Source: Kluyvera sp040932435
GTDB taxonomy: Bacteria; Pseudomonadota; Gammaproteobacteria; Enterobacterales; Enterobacteriaceae
Assembly: GCF_040932435.1 (NCBI RefSeq)
Contig: NZ_JBFQGA010000011.1
Span: 86,594-150,593 of the forward strand
Reading direction: 5' to 3'
DNA: 64,000 bases
Made by a program: the position numbers and the translations under genes. The notes under the pieces were generated by a model. That model saw only the letters and a program-made list of their open reading frames with translations, had not been told where the DNA came from and did no database searches. Each line of letters starts with the position of its first letter. Position 1 is the stretch's first letter. Of the stretch, positions 52,194 to 60,896 are shown in pieces.

Positions 52194-52281
52194 ATCATTA
52201 GGCGTAAGAAAACCCACCAACAGTAGGGTGAAGTGATTACGCTTAATCAGGCAAACAGACATAAGAAGGTGAACTGCACCG

Positions 52282-53286
52282 ATGTTGAATACGCTGATTG
52301 TGGGCGCGAGCGGTTACGCTGGCGCAGAGCTTGTGACCTATGTAAATCGCCATCCTCATATGAACATAACCGCTTTGACGGTCTCAGCGCAAAGCAATGA
52401 TGCAGGAAAGTTAATCTCCGATTTGCATCCACAGCTGAAAGGCATCGTTGACCTGCCGTTGCAGCCGATGTCCGATATCAGTGAATTCAGCGCGGGCGTT
52501 GATGTCGTGTTCCTCGCCACCGCTCATGAAGTCAGTCATGACCTCGCGCCGCAGTTTCTTGCGGCGGGCTGTGTGGTGTTCGACCTGTCCGGCGCGTTCC
52601 GTGTGAACGATGGCGCCTTCTATGAAAAATATTACGGTTTTACCCATCAGCATCCTGAGCTGCTGGCGCAAGCAGTATATGGCTTGGCCGAGTGGAGCGC
52701 GGATGCGCTGAAAGAAGCCAAACTGATTGCCGTACCGGGTTGCTACCCAACGGCGGCGCAGCTGTCACTTAAGCCGCTGATTGATGGCGGTCTGTTGGAT
52801 CTCACTCAGTGGCCGGTTATTAATGCCACTTCCGGCGTGAGTGGTGCGGGGCGTAAAGCTGCTATCTCCAATAGCTTCTGCGAAGTGAGCCTGCAGCCGT
52901 ACGGCGTGTTTACCCACCGCCATCAGCCGGAAATCGCCAGCCATCTTGGCGCGGAGGTGATTTTCACTCCGCATCTGGGCAACTTCCCGCGCGGTATTCT
53001 CGAAACTATCACCTGCCGTCTGAAGCCTGGCGTGACCCAGTCTCAGGTCGCAGATGCGCTGCAGCAGGCTTACGCGGATAAACCGATGGTTCGTTTATAC
53101 GACAAAGGCGTGCCGGCGTTGAAAAACGTCGTGGGTCTGCCGTTCTGCGATATCGGTTTTGCCGTTCAGGGCGAGCACCTGATCGTGGTGGCAACCGAAG
53201 ACAACCTATTGAAAGGCGCCGCCGCACAGGCCGTGCAGTGCGCCAATATCCGTTTCGGCTTCGCTGAGACGCAGTCTCTTATCTAA
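52282..53286 (+). CDS. argC: N-acetyl-gamma-glutamyl-phosphate reductase
   Basis: 334 residues, the E. coli length. NADPH-dependent third step of arginine synthesis. N-terminal Rossmann motif GASGYAGAELVTYV and catalytic Cys154 in AVPGCYPTAAQL. First gene of the argCBH operon. Confidence 0.99.
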   Translation: MLNTLIVGASGYAGAELVTYVNRHPHMNITALTVSAQSNDAGKLISDLHPQLKGIVDLPLQPMSDISEFSAGVDVVFLATAHEVSHDLAPQFLAAGCVVFDLSGAFRVNDGAFYEKYYGFTHQHPELLAQAVYGLAEWSADALKEAKLIAVPGCYPTAAQLSLKPLIDGGLLDLTQWPVINATSGVSGAGRKAAISNSFCEVSLQPYGVFTHRHQPEIASHLGAEVIFTPHLGNFPRGILETITCRLKPGVTQSQVADALQQAYADKPMVRLYDKGVPALKNVVGLPFCDIGFAVQGEHLIVVATEDNLLKGAAAQAVQCANIRFGFAETQSLI

Positions 53287-53298
53287 GGTGTGATGACG

Positions 53299-54072
53299 AT
53301 GAATCCATTAATTATCAAACTGGGCGGCGTGTTACTGGATAGCGAAGAAGCGCTGGAGCGTCTGTTTACCGCGCTGGTTAACTATCGTGAATCACATCAG
53401 CGTCCGCTGGTGATTGTCCATGGCGGCGGCTGCGTGGTGGATGAGCTGATGAAGCAGCTCAATCTGCCGGTGAAAAAGAAAAACGGCCTGCGCGTCACAC
53501 CGGCTGACCAGATTGACATCATCACCGGGGCGCTGGCGGGAACGGCGAACAAAACGCTGCTGGCGTGGGCGAAAAAACATGATATCGCGTCCGTGGGCCT
53601 GTTCCTCGGCGATGGCGACAGCGTGAAGGTGACCAAGCTTGATGAAGAGCTGGGCCACGTAGGGCAGGCGCAGCCGGGTTCGCCGAAGCTGATTAACCTG
53701 CTGCTGGAAGGTGGATTCCTGCCGGTGGTGAGTTCAATCGGCGTGACCGCTGAAGGGCAACTGATGAACGTCAACGCCGATCAGGCGGCTACCGCACTGG
53801 CGGCGACGCTGGGCGCAGACTTAATTCTGCTCTCCGACGTGAGCGGTATTCTGGACGGCAAAGGCCAGCGTATTGCCGAGATGACGGCGGCGAAGGCGGA
53901 ACAGCTTATCGACCAAGGCATTATTACCGACGGCATGATCGTCAAAGTGAATGCGGCGCTTGATGCTGCGCGTACGCTGGGTCGCCCGGTGGATATCGCC
54001 TCTTGGCGTCACGCGGAACAACTCCCGGCGCTGTTTAACGGCACGCCGATCGGCACGCGTATTTTGGCTTAA
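53299..54072 (+). CDS. argB: Acetylglutamate kinase
   Basis: 257 residues. Second step of arginine synthesis, phosphorylating N-acetylglutamate. Glycine-rich IIKLGGVLLD and VIVHGGGCVVDEL motifs. I choose the ATG at 53299 because GGTG lies eight bases before it; an ATG two codons earlier is too close to that site. Arginine-insensitive short type, as in E. coli. Confidence 0.98.
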   Translation: MNPLIIKLGGVLLDSEEALERLFTALVNYRESHQRPLVIVHGGGCVVDELMKQLNLPVKKKNGLRVTPADQIDIITGALAGTANKTLLAWAKKHDIASVGLFLGDGDSVKVTKLDEELGHVGQAQPGSPKLINLLLEGGFLPVVSSIGVTAEGQLMNVNADQAATALAATLGADLILLSDVSGILDGKGQRIAEMTAAKAEQLIDQGIITDGMIVKVNAALDAARTLGRPVDIASWRHAEQLPALFNGTPIGTRILA

Positions 54073-54078
54073 GCATTT

Positions 54079-54163
54079 GTGTGCCGGATGGCGGTGTAAA
54101 CGCTTTATTCGGCCTACGTGAACAGAACTTGTCGGCCGGATAAGCGCAGCGCCATCCGGCATT
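54079..54163. repeat. REP/BIME element between argB and argH
   Basis: GCCGGATGGCGGTGTAAACG...TTCGGCCTACG and the inverse GGCCGGATAAGCGCAGCGCC...ATCCGGC. It may set relative argB/argH expression. Confidence 0.88.
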
Positions 54164-54191
54164 GAAATCGAAGAATTTAAGGAAGCATGTT

Positions 54192-55565
54192 ATGGCACTT
54201 TGGGGCGGGCGTTTTACTCAGGCAGCGGATCAGCGGTTCAAACAGTTCAATGACTCTTTACGCTTTGATTATCGCCTAGCGGAGCAAGATATCATTGGCT
54301 CTGTCGCCTGGTCTAAGGCGCTGGTGACGGTTGGCGTGCTGACCGAGCAGGAACAGACTCAGTTGGAAGATGCGCTGGGCGTGCTGCTGGAAGAGGTTCG
54401 CGCAAACCCACAGCAGATCCTTGAAAGCGATGCTGAAGATATTCATAGCTGGGTTGAAGGCAAGCTTATCGACAAAGTCGGTCAACTGGGCAAAAAACTG
54501 CACACCGGGCGTAGCCGTAACGACCAAGTCGCTACCGACCTGAAACTGTGGTGTAAAGATACCGTCGCTGAACTGCTGGCGGCTAACCGTCAGCTGCAAA
54601 GCGCGTTGGTTGAGACCGCACAGGCGAACCAAGACGCCGTGATGCCGGGGTATACCCACCTGCAGCGTGCGCAGCCGGTGACTTTTGCTCACTGGTGTTT
54701 GGCCTACGTTGAGATGCTGGCGCGTGATGAAAGCCGTCTGCACGATACACTCAAACGTCTGGATGTTAGCCCGCTGGGCTGCGGTGCGCTGGCGGGTACC
54801 GCCTATGAGATTGACCGTGAACAACTGGCCGGCTGGCTGGGCTTCGCGTCCGCGACCCGTAACAGCCTTGATAGCGTGTCAGACCGCGACCACGTGCTGG
54901 AACTGCTTTCCAATGCCTCTATCGGGATGGTGCACCTGTCGCGCTTTGCTGAAGATTTAATCTTCTTTAATACCGGCGAAGCGGGCTTTGTGGAGCTTTC
55001 CGATCGCGTGACTTCCGGTTCTTCACTGATGCCGCAGAAGAAAAACCCGGATGCGCTGGAGCTTATCCGTGGTAAATGCGGCCGCGTGCAGGGCGCGCTA
55101 ACCGGCATGATGATGACCCTGAAAGGCCTGCCGCTGGCTTACAACAAAGACATGCAGGAAGATAAAGAAGGGGTCTTTGACGCGCTCGATACTTGGATGG
55201 ACTGTCTGCATATGGCCGTGCTGGTACTGGACGGGATTCAGGTGAAACGTCCACGTTGCCAGGAAGCGGCACAGCAGGGTTATGCTAACGCCACTGAGCT
55301 TGCGGATTATCTGGTTGCTAAAGGCGTACCGTTCCGTGAAGCGCACCATATTGTAGGTGAAGCGGTGGTTGAAGCCATTGCCCAAGGCAAGCCGCTGGAA
55401 GATCTGGCGTTGGCTGATTTGCAAAAATTCAGCGCGGTGATTGGCGACGACGTGTACCCGATTCTGTCTCTGCAATCTTGCCTTGATAAGCGTGCAGCCA
55501 AAGGCGGTGTATCGCCTCAGCAGGTGGCGCAGGCCATCAGCGACGCGAAGGCGCGCCTCGCATAA
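54192..55565 (+). CDS. argH: Argininosuccinate lyase
   Basis: 457 residues from the ATG at 54192 (MALWGGRFTQAADQRFKQFN), the E. coli length, with GGAAG upstream; earlier in-frame starts run into the REP sequence. Final step of arginine synthesis, releasing fumarate. The fumarase/lyase signature SGSSLMPQKKNPD contains the catalytic Ser loop. Confidence 0.99.
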   Translation: MALWGGRFTQAADQRFKQFNDSLRFDYRLAEQDIIGSVAWSKALVTVGVLTEQEQTQLEDALGVLLEEVRANPQQILESDAEDIHSWVEGKLIDKVGQLGKKLHTGRSRNDQVATDLKLWCKDTVAELLAANRQLQSALVETAQANQDAVMPGYTHLQRAQPVTFAHWCLAYVEMLARDESRLHDTLKRLDVSPLGCGALAGTAYEIDREQLAGWLGFASATRNSLDSVSDRDHVLELLSNASIGMVHLSRFAEDLIFFNTGEAGFVELSDRVTSGSSLMPQKKNPDALELIRGKCGRVQGALTGMMMTLKGLPLAYNKDMQEDKEGVFDALDTWMDCLHMAVLVLDGIQVKRPRCQEAAQQGYANATELADYLVAKGVPFREAHHIVGEAVVEAIAQGKPLEDLALADLQKFSAVIGDDVYPILSLQSCLDKRAAKGGVSPQQVAQAISDAKARLA

Positions 55566-55568
55566 CCG

Positions 55569-55630
55569 TTGTAGGCCTGATAAGCGTAGCGCCATCAGGC
55601 CGATCGGCGCACATTGCCGGATGGCGGCGT
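55569..55630. repeat. REP-like element after argH
   Basis: GTAGGCCTGATAAGCGTAGC...GCCATCAGGCCG then GCCGGATGGCGGCGTAG. Confidence 0.8.
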
Positions 55631-55632
55631 AG

Positions 55633-55664
55633 CCCGGCCGAGCGCAAGCGACGCCGGGTTTTTT
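55633..55664 (+). terminator. Terminator of argCBH
   Basis: CCCGGC (55633-55638) pairs with GCCGGG (55653-55658), with an inner GCGC/GCG stem, followed by six Ts. Confidence 0.75.
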
Positions 55665-55670
55665 ACGCCA

Positions 55671-55786
55671 AAAAAAAGCGGGCCACGGGGCCCGCAAACG
55701 TTCATGTTGGCTTTTGTTAGTCGAGTTTGAGAGAAACTCCGAATCAGTGTGACGACTTCAAGGGTTAAACAAGGGTCACCTGTTTC
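55671..55786 (-). ncRNA. oxyS: OxyS small regulatory RNA
   Basis: Divergent from oxyR. Read leftward from 55786, GAAACAGGTGACCC is followed by TTTAACCCTTGAAGTC, then GAGTTTCTCTCAAACTCGAC (a stem-loop) and AAAAGCCAACATGAACGTTT. The RNA ends with the hairpin GCGGGCC-CCGT-GGCCCGC and a T-run at 55670-55677. Length about 116 nt against 109 in E. coli, with the shared blocks in the same order. OxyS is induced by OxyR under peroxide stress and regulates rpoS, fhlA and other mRNAs with Hfq. Confidence 0.9.
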
Positions 55787-55812
55787 TGTGGTGTATTATT
55801 AAACAGAATCCT

Positions 55813-55856
55813 TGATAGGGATAATCATTCGTTGCTATTCTATCTATCGCCATGGG
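55813..55856. promoter_or_regulatory. OxyR binding region between oxyS and oxyR
   Basis: GATAGG ... CTATTCTATCTATCGCC ... GCTATCG contains ATAG/CTAT elements spaced like the OxyR four-element site, in the position known from E. coli. It would repress oxyR and activate oxyS. Confidence 0.7.
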
Positions 55857-55881
55857 CTATCGTGGCGATGGAGGAAGAATA

Positions 55882-56799
55882 ATGAATATTCGCGATCTTG
55901 AATACCTGGTGGCATTGGCTGAACATCGGCACTTTCGCCGGGCGGCAGACTCCTGCCATGTCAGTCAGCCAACCCTAAGCGGGCAGATTCGTAAACTGGA
56001 AGATGAACTTGGCGTGATGCTGCTGGAACGCACCAGCCGCAAAGTGCTGTTTACCCAAGCGGGACTGCTGCTGGTGGACCAGGCGCGTACTGTGCTACGC
56101 GAGGTCAAAGTGCTTAAGGAGATGGCAAGCCAGCAGGGGGAGACAATGTCCGGCCCGCTGCATATCGGCCTGATTCCAACCGTTGGCCCGTATCTGTTAC
56201 CGCATATTATCCCAATACTGCATCAAACCTTCCCGAAGCTGGAAATGTATCTGCATGAAGCGCAAACCCATCAGCTGCTGGCGCAGCTCGACAGCGGTAA
56301 GCTGGATTGCGTGATTCTGGCGTTGGTGAAGGAAAGCGAAGCTTTTATCGAAGTGCCGCTGTACGACGAACCGATGTCGCTTGCGATCTACGAAGATCAC
56401 CCGTGGGCGGAGCGCGATCGTGTGCCGATGGCAGATCTAGCAGGTGAAAAGCTGCTGATGCTGGAAGACGGCCACTGTCTACGCGATCAGGCGATGGGTT
56501 TCTGCTTTGAGGCGGGTGCTGACGAAGATACCCACTTCCGGGCCACCAGCCTAGAAACGCTGCGTAATATGGTGGCGGCGGGCAGCGGAATTACGTTGTT
56601 GCCTGAGCTTGCGGTGCCGCAGGAACGCAAACGTGACGGCGTGGTTTACCTGCCGTGCATTAAGCCGGAACCTCGCCGTACCGTCGGTCTGGTCTATCGA
56701 CCAGGATCGCCGCTGCGCAGCCGCTATGAGCAGTTAGCTGAGGCCGTCCGTGAAACGATGGACGGCCATTTTGACAAGGCGCTAAAAAAGGCGGTTTAA
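55882..56799 (+). CDS. oxyR: Hydrogen-peroxide sensor regulator OxyR
   Basis: 305 residues from the ATG at 55882 (MNIRDLEYLVALAEHRHFRR), preceded by GGAGGAAG; an ATG ten codons earlier is rejected because it lies inside the operator. LysR family; redox cysteines Cys199 (GHCLRD) and Cys208 (GFCFEAG) form the activating disulfide. Likely targets in this window: katG, oxyS. Its end overlaps the convergent sthA by 18 bases. Confidence 0.99.
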   Translation: MNIRDLEYLVALAEHRHFRRAADSCHVSQPTLSGQIRKLEDELGVMLLERTSRKVLFTQAGLLLVDQARTVLREVKVLKEMASQQGETMSGPLHIGLIPTVGPYLLPHIIPILHQTFPKLEMYLHEAQTHQLLAQLDSGKLDCVILALVKESEAFIEVPLYDEPMSLAIYEDHPWAERDRVPMADLAGEKLLMLEDGHCLRDQAMGFCFEAGADEDTHFRATSLETLRNMVAAGSGITLLPELAVPQERKRDGVVYLPCIKPEPRRTVGLVYRPGSPLRSRYEQLAEAVRETMDGHFDKALKKAV

Positions 56800-58182
56800 G
56801 CCGTTCAACGCCGCTACCCGATAGGCTTCCGCCATGGTTGGGTAGTTAAAGGTGGTGTTAACGAAGTACTCAATGGTGTTACCACCGCCTTTCTGCTCCA
56901 TAATCGCTTGGCCGATATGAATAATTTCGGCCGCGCGCTCACCAAAGCAGTGAATGCCGAGGATTTCCTTGGTCTCCCGATGGAACAGGATTTTCAGGCT
57001 ACCCACGCTCATGCCGACGATTTGCGCTCGTGCCAGGTGTTTGAACTGCGCACGACCCACTTCGTATGGCACTTTCATCGCCGTTAGCTGCTGCTCCGTT
57101 TTACCCACCGAGCTGATTTCTGGAATGGTGTAGATCCCGGTCGGGATATCTTCAATCAGATGCCCGGAAGCTTCACCTTTCATCAGCGCCTGTGCGGCAA
57201 TCCGGCCTTGGTCATAGGCGGCGGAGGCGAGGCTCGGATAACCGATAACATCACCCACCGCATAGACGTGCGGCAACGCGGTCTGGTATAGGCTGTTTAC
57301 CTTCAATTGACCGCGGCCATCGGCCTGCAGGCCAATGTTTTCCAGCGCCAGAGATTCGGTGTTGCCAGTGCGCCCGTTGGCAAACAGCAGGCAGTCGGCC
57401 TTGAGCTTTTTGCCGGATTTCAGGTGCATGATCACGCCATCATCCACGCCTTCGATTCTCTCGTACTCTTCGTTGTGGCGAATAACCACACCGCTGTTCC
57501 AGAAGTGATAGGACAGTGAGTCCGACATTTCCTGATCGAGGAAGGCCAGCAGGCGGTCGCGGGTGTTGATCAAATCGACTTTGACGTCCATTCCGCGGAA
57601 GATGGACGCATATTCACAGCCAATAACCCCTGCGCCGTAGATGATGACGTGGCGAGGCTCGTGGTGCAGGCTGAGAATTGAGTCACTGTCATAAATGCGC
57701 GGATGGTTAAAATCAACGTCGGCCGGGCGATATGGGCGTGAACCGCAGGCGATGACGAACTTATCGGCGGTTAAGGTTTCGACCGAACCGTCCGGGCATT
57801 TCAGTGCGATGGTGTGCTCATCAACAAAGTGAGCGTCGCCCTGCAGCATTTCGCAGTGATTGCGCTCGTAAAAGCCTTGGCGCATACGTGTTTGCTGATT
57901 AATCACGCTATCGGCGTGGTTCAGGATATCGGCAAACGAGGAGCGGAGAAGTCGGCTGTGGTCACTATAAAGAGGGTTTTGGTTGAATTCGATAATACGG
58001 CTGACGGCATGGCGAAGGGCTTTAGACGGGATGGTGCCCCAATGGGTACAACCGCCGCCGACGTTATGGTAACGCTCAATAACGGCGACATGGGCTCCTT
58101 GCTTCACCAGACCCATAGCAGCACCTTCACCGCCAGGGCCGGAACCAATTATTACTGCATCATAATCGTAGGAATGTGACAT
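56782..58182 (-). CDS. sthA: Soluble pyridine nucleotide transhydrogenase
   Basis: 466 residues, the E. coli length. Flavoprotein that transfers hydride from NADPH to NAD+. FAD-binding motif IIGSGPGGEGAAMG at the N-terminus, a second nucleotide fold at GAGVIGCEYASIF and the C-terminal dimer domain. It lacks the redox cysteine pair of dihydrolipoamide dehydrogenase relatives (THWGTIPSKALR in place of C-x4-C). Confidence 0.99.
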   Translation of the reverse strand: MSHSYDYDAVIIGSGPGGEGAAMGLVKQGAHVAVIERYHNVGGGCTHWGTIPSKALRHAVSRIIEFNQNPLYSDHSRLLRSSFADILNHADSVINQQTRMRQGFYERNHCEMLQGDAHFVDEHTIALKCPDGSVETLTADKFVIACGSRPYRPADVDFNHPRIYDSDSILSLHHEPRHVIIYGAGVIGCEYASIFRGMDVKVDLINTRDRLLAFLDQEMSDSLSYHFWNSGVVIRHNEEYERIEGVDDGVIMHLKSGKKLKADCLLFANGRTGNTESLALENIGLQADGRGQLKVNSLYQTALPHVYAVGDVIGYPSLASAAYDQGRIAAQALMKGEASGHLIEDIPTGIYTIPEISSVGKTEQQLTAMKVPYEVGRAQFKHLARAQIVGMSVGSLKILFHRETKEILGIHCFGERAAEIIHIGQAIMEQKGGGNTIEYFVNTTFNYPTMAEAYRVAALNGLNRLF

Positions 58183-58382
58183 GGTAAGGCTTACCTGTTC
58201 TTATACATAAAAGCAACAGAATCATAACATCATCAAATGAATAACCCAATTATCGTTGGGCTTTTTTCATACGAAATAGCATAAATAGCGTGTAAACAAT
58301 CATTAACAAAGCTGCGTAAGTGGATTCGTTTTGATCTCTGGTATAGTGCCAGCACGGCATATGGAAGGATTCAGTCATCGTG

Positions 58383-59033
58383 ATGGGTGTTAGAGCGCAA
58401 CAAAAAGAAAAGACCCGGCGTTCGCTGGTGGAAGCGGCATTTAGTCAACTCAGTGCCGAACGTAGTTTTGCCAGCCTGAGCCTGCGCGAAGTGGCGCGCG
58501 AGGCGGGGATCGCGCCAACCTCCTTTTATCGCCATTTCCGTGATGTGGATGAGCTAGGACTGACGATGGTCGACGAAAGCGGCCTGATGCTGCGCCAACT
58601 GATGCGCCAGGCACGTCAGCGTATCGCGAAAGGCGGTAGCGTCATTCGCACCTCGGTTTCAACGTTTATGGAATTTATCGGTAATAACCCAAACGCCTTC
58701 CGCCTGTTGCTGCGAGAACGTTCTGGAACATCCGCCGCTTTTCGTGCAGCGGTTGCCCGCGAAATTCAGCATTTTATTGCGGAACTTGCCGACTATCTGG
58801 AAATCGAAAATCATATGCCCCGGGCCTTCACGGAAGCACAGGCTGAGGCGATGGTGACGATTGTATTTAGCGCGGGAGCGGAGGCTTTAGATGTTGGCCT
58901 TGAGCAGCGTCGGCAGCTGGAGGAGCGGCTGGTGCTGCAGTTACGGATGATCTCCAAAGGCGCGTACTACTGGTATCGTCGCGAACAAGAGAAGAGTCAC
59001 ATCATTCCGAATAAGGTGGTAGACGAGCAATGA
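58383..59033 (+). CDS. fabR: Fatty-acid biosynthesis repressor FabR (TetR family)
   Basis: 216 residues. N-terminal HTH (LSLREVAREAGIAPTSFYRHF). It represses fabA and fabB in response to the ratio of unsaturated to saturated acyl thioesters. I use the ATG at 58383; the GTG just before it is possible. Its last four bases overlap the start of yijD (ATGA), indicating one operon. Confidence 0.97.
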   Translation: MGVRAQQKEKTRRSLVEAAFSQLSAERSFASLSLREVAREAGIAPTSFYRHFRDVDELGLTMVDESGLMLRQLMRQARQRIAKGGSVIRTSVSTFMEFIGNNPNAFRLLLRERSGTSAAFRAAVAREIQHFIAELADYLEIENHMPRAFTEAQAEAMVTIVFSAGAEALDVGLEQRRQLEERLVLQLRMISKGAYYWYRREQEKSHIIPNKVVDEQ

Positions 59034-59383
59034 AACAGTCAGTTCAGGATAAAGGTACGCTGCTGCTAGCGCTGTTGGCTGGCTTATCGATTAACGGCAC
59101 GTTTGCAGCGCTGTTTAGCTCCATCGTTCCTTTTTCCGTATTCCCTATAATTTCTCTGGTGCTGACGGTTTACTGCCTGCATCAGCGCTATCAAAATCGT
59201 ACCATGCCGGTTGGGCTGCCAGGTTTGTCTGCTGCCTGCTTTATTCTTGGCGTGCTGCTTTACAGTACCGTGGTTCGGGCGGAATACCCGGATATCGGTT
59301 CTAACTTCTTCCCTGCGGTGCTGTCGGTGGCGATGGTCTTTTGGATTGGTTATCGGATGCGTAACCGCAAGCACGAGTCCTAA
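59030..59383 (+). CDS. yijD: Conserved inner-membrane protein YijD
   Basis: 117 residues (E. coli 119) with four predicted TM segments (TLLLALLAGLSINGTFAALF, SIVPFSVFPIISLVLTVYCL, ACFILGVLLYSTVV, FFPAVLSVAMVFWIGYRM). Function unknown; translationally coupled to fabR. Confidence 0.96.
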   Translation: MKQSVQDKGTLLLALLAGLSINGTFAALFSSIVPFSVFPIISLVLTVYCLHQRYQNRTMPVGLPGLSAACFILGVLLYSTVVRAEYPDIGSNFFPAVLSVAMVFWIGYRMRNRKHES

Positions 59384-59387
59384 TCTG

Positions 59388-59428
59388 TAGGCCGGATGGC
59401 GGCTTCGCCTTATCCGGCCTACCGTAGT
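59388..59428. repeat. REP element between yijD and trmA
   Basis: GTAGGCCGGATGGCGGCTTC and GCCTTATCCGGCCTACCG form the palindrome. Confidence 0.85.
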
Positions 59429-59429
59429 C

Positions 59430-60530
59430 TTACTTCTTCGTTAACAGCACGCCGCATTCCATATGATGGGTGTACGGGAACTGATCGAACAGCGCTAGGC
59501 GCGTGATGTTATGCGTCTGACTTAACGTTTCCAGATTCTGGCACAGCGTTTCTGGGTTGCAGGAGATGTACAGAATATTGGGATACGCCTGCACCATCTT
59601 CTCGGTTTCGCTGTCCAGCCCGCTGCGCGGTGGATCGACAAAAATAGTCTCACACTGATAGCTCTTCAGATCGATGCCCTGCAAACGGTTAAATTCCCGC
59701 ACGCCGTTCATTGCCTGAGTAAACTCTTCCGCCGCCATGCGGATGATTTGCACATTGTCGATGTGGTTGGCCGCGATGTTGTACTGCGCGGCGGCGACGG
59801 ATGGCTTGGCGATTTCGGTGGCCAGCACGCGGTTGAAGTTACGCGCTAGCGCCAGCGAGAAGTTGCCGTTACCGCAATACAATTCCAGCAGGTCGCCGCG
59901 TGAATTCTGCGTGCTATCCAGTGCCCACTCCAACATCTGAATATTCATCGCTGCGTTTGGCTGGGTGAAGCTGTTCTCTACCTGACGGTAGATCATCTCT
60001 TTCCCAGCAACCGGCAGACGTTCATCAATATAATCCTGATCCAGCTCGATTTTGGTTTTGGTCGCCCGGCCAATAAGGTGCACATTCAGCCCCTGCGCTC
60101 GCAGCGCATCGCGCAGGATCGTGGCCTGTTCACGCCATTCGTCACCGAGTTTCTTGTGGTACAACAGCGTGACTACCGCCTGGTTGCTGAGTGTGGTCAG
60201 GTAGTCAATCTGGAACAGCTTATGACGCAGCGTTGGGTTGTCGCGTACGCCGTCGAGCATGACGGTCATCAGCGTATTAATAAGCTGGCTGGCGGCCGGG
60301 AATGAATCGACGCGGATGCGGTTTTTGGTCTGCTGGTCAAACATGATGTGGTAGAGATCGTCGCCGTCGTGCCAGATGCGGAACTCCGCACGCATCCGGT
60401 AGTGGCTGACCGGTGAACGAAACACCTCCGGCGCAGGCGCGCTAAACGGCGTCATCATCGTTTGCAGGCGAGTCACTTTCTCGGCGAGCTGAGCGTCGTA
60501 CTGTTCGGTAGGGAGGTGTTCGGGGGTCAT
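59430..60530 (-). CDS. trmA: tRNA (uracil-5-)-methyltransferase
   Basis: 366 residues, the E. coli length. Makes m5U54 (ribothymidine) in tRNA and acts as a tRNA folding chaperone. SAM-binding motif LLELYCGNGNFSLALA; catalytic Cys324 in YISCNPETL. Divergent from btuB. Confidence 0.99.
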   Translation of the reverse strand: MTPEHLPTEQYDAQLAEKVTRLQTMMTPFSAPAPEVFRSPVSHYRMRAEFRIWHDGDDLYHIMFDQQTKNRIRVDSFPAASQLINTLMTVMLDGVRDNPTLRHKLFQIDYLTTLSNQAVVTLLYHKKLGDEWREQATILRDALRAQGLNVHLIGRATKTKIELDQDYIDERLPVAGKEMIYRQVENSFTQPNAAMNIQMLEWALDSTQNSRGDLLELYCGNGNFSLALARNFNRVLATEIAKPSVAAAQYNIAANHIDNVQIIRMAAEEFTQAMNGVREFNRLQGIDLKSYQCETIFVDPPRSGLDSETEKMVQAYPNILYISCNPETLCQNLETLSQTHNITRLALFDQFPYTHHMECGVLLTKK

Positions 60531-60654
60531 GATGCATCCTGAATAATAAAAGTACGCGGGGATTGTAGGGCTTGTTCAGGGGATGTCCAGCCTCAAGCGG
60601 GTTAAAATGATAAATAGCAGTCTGGACATCCGTATGTAACTAAATGTAGCATTC

Positions 60655-60840
60655 GCTTACCGGTCCTGTGAGTTAAAAGGGAATCCAGTGTGAATCTGGA
60701 GCTGACGCGCAGCGGTAAGGAAGGTAAGAAAGAAGCGCACCTAGTGCAGACACTGCGGCTTGCCGTGGGAAGTCATTCTTTCTTTATATAGCCTCCAAGC
60801 CCGAAGACCTGCCGGATGACGTCGCATGAGGTTTTATCGT
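60655..60840 (+). ncRNA. Adenosylcobalamin riboswitch in the btuB leader
   Basis: Conserved cobalamin-aptamer pieces in order: GGAATCCAGTGTGAATCTGG and AGCTGACGCGCAGCGGTAAGG (60680-60721), then ACACTGCGGCTTGCCGTGGGAAG (about 60751), and the B12 box AAGCCCGAAGACCTGCCGG at 60797-60815. It precedes btuB and should turn off its translation when adenosylcobalamin is plentiful. Confidence 0.93.
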
Positions 60841-60896
60841 CGCGAGCAACTGATAAAACCTGCGGCATCCTTTATCTATTTCGGATGCTTTTAAAA

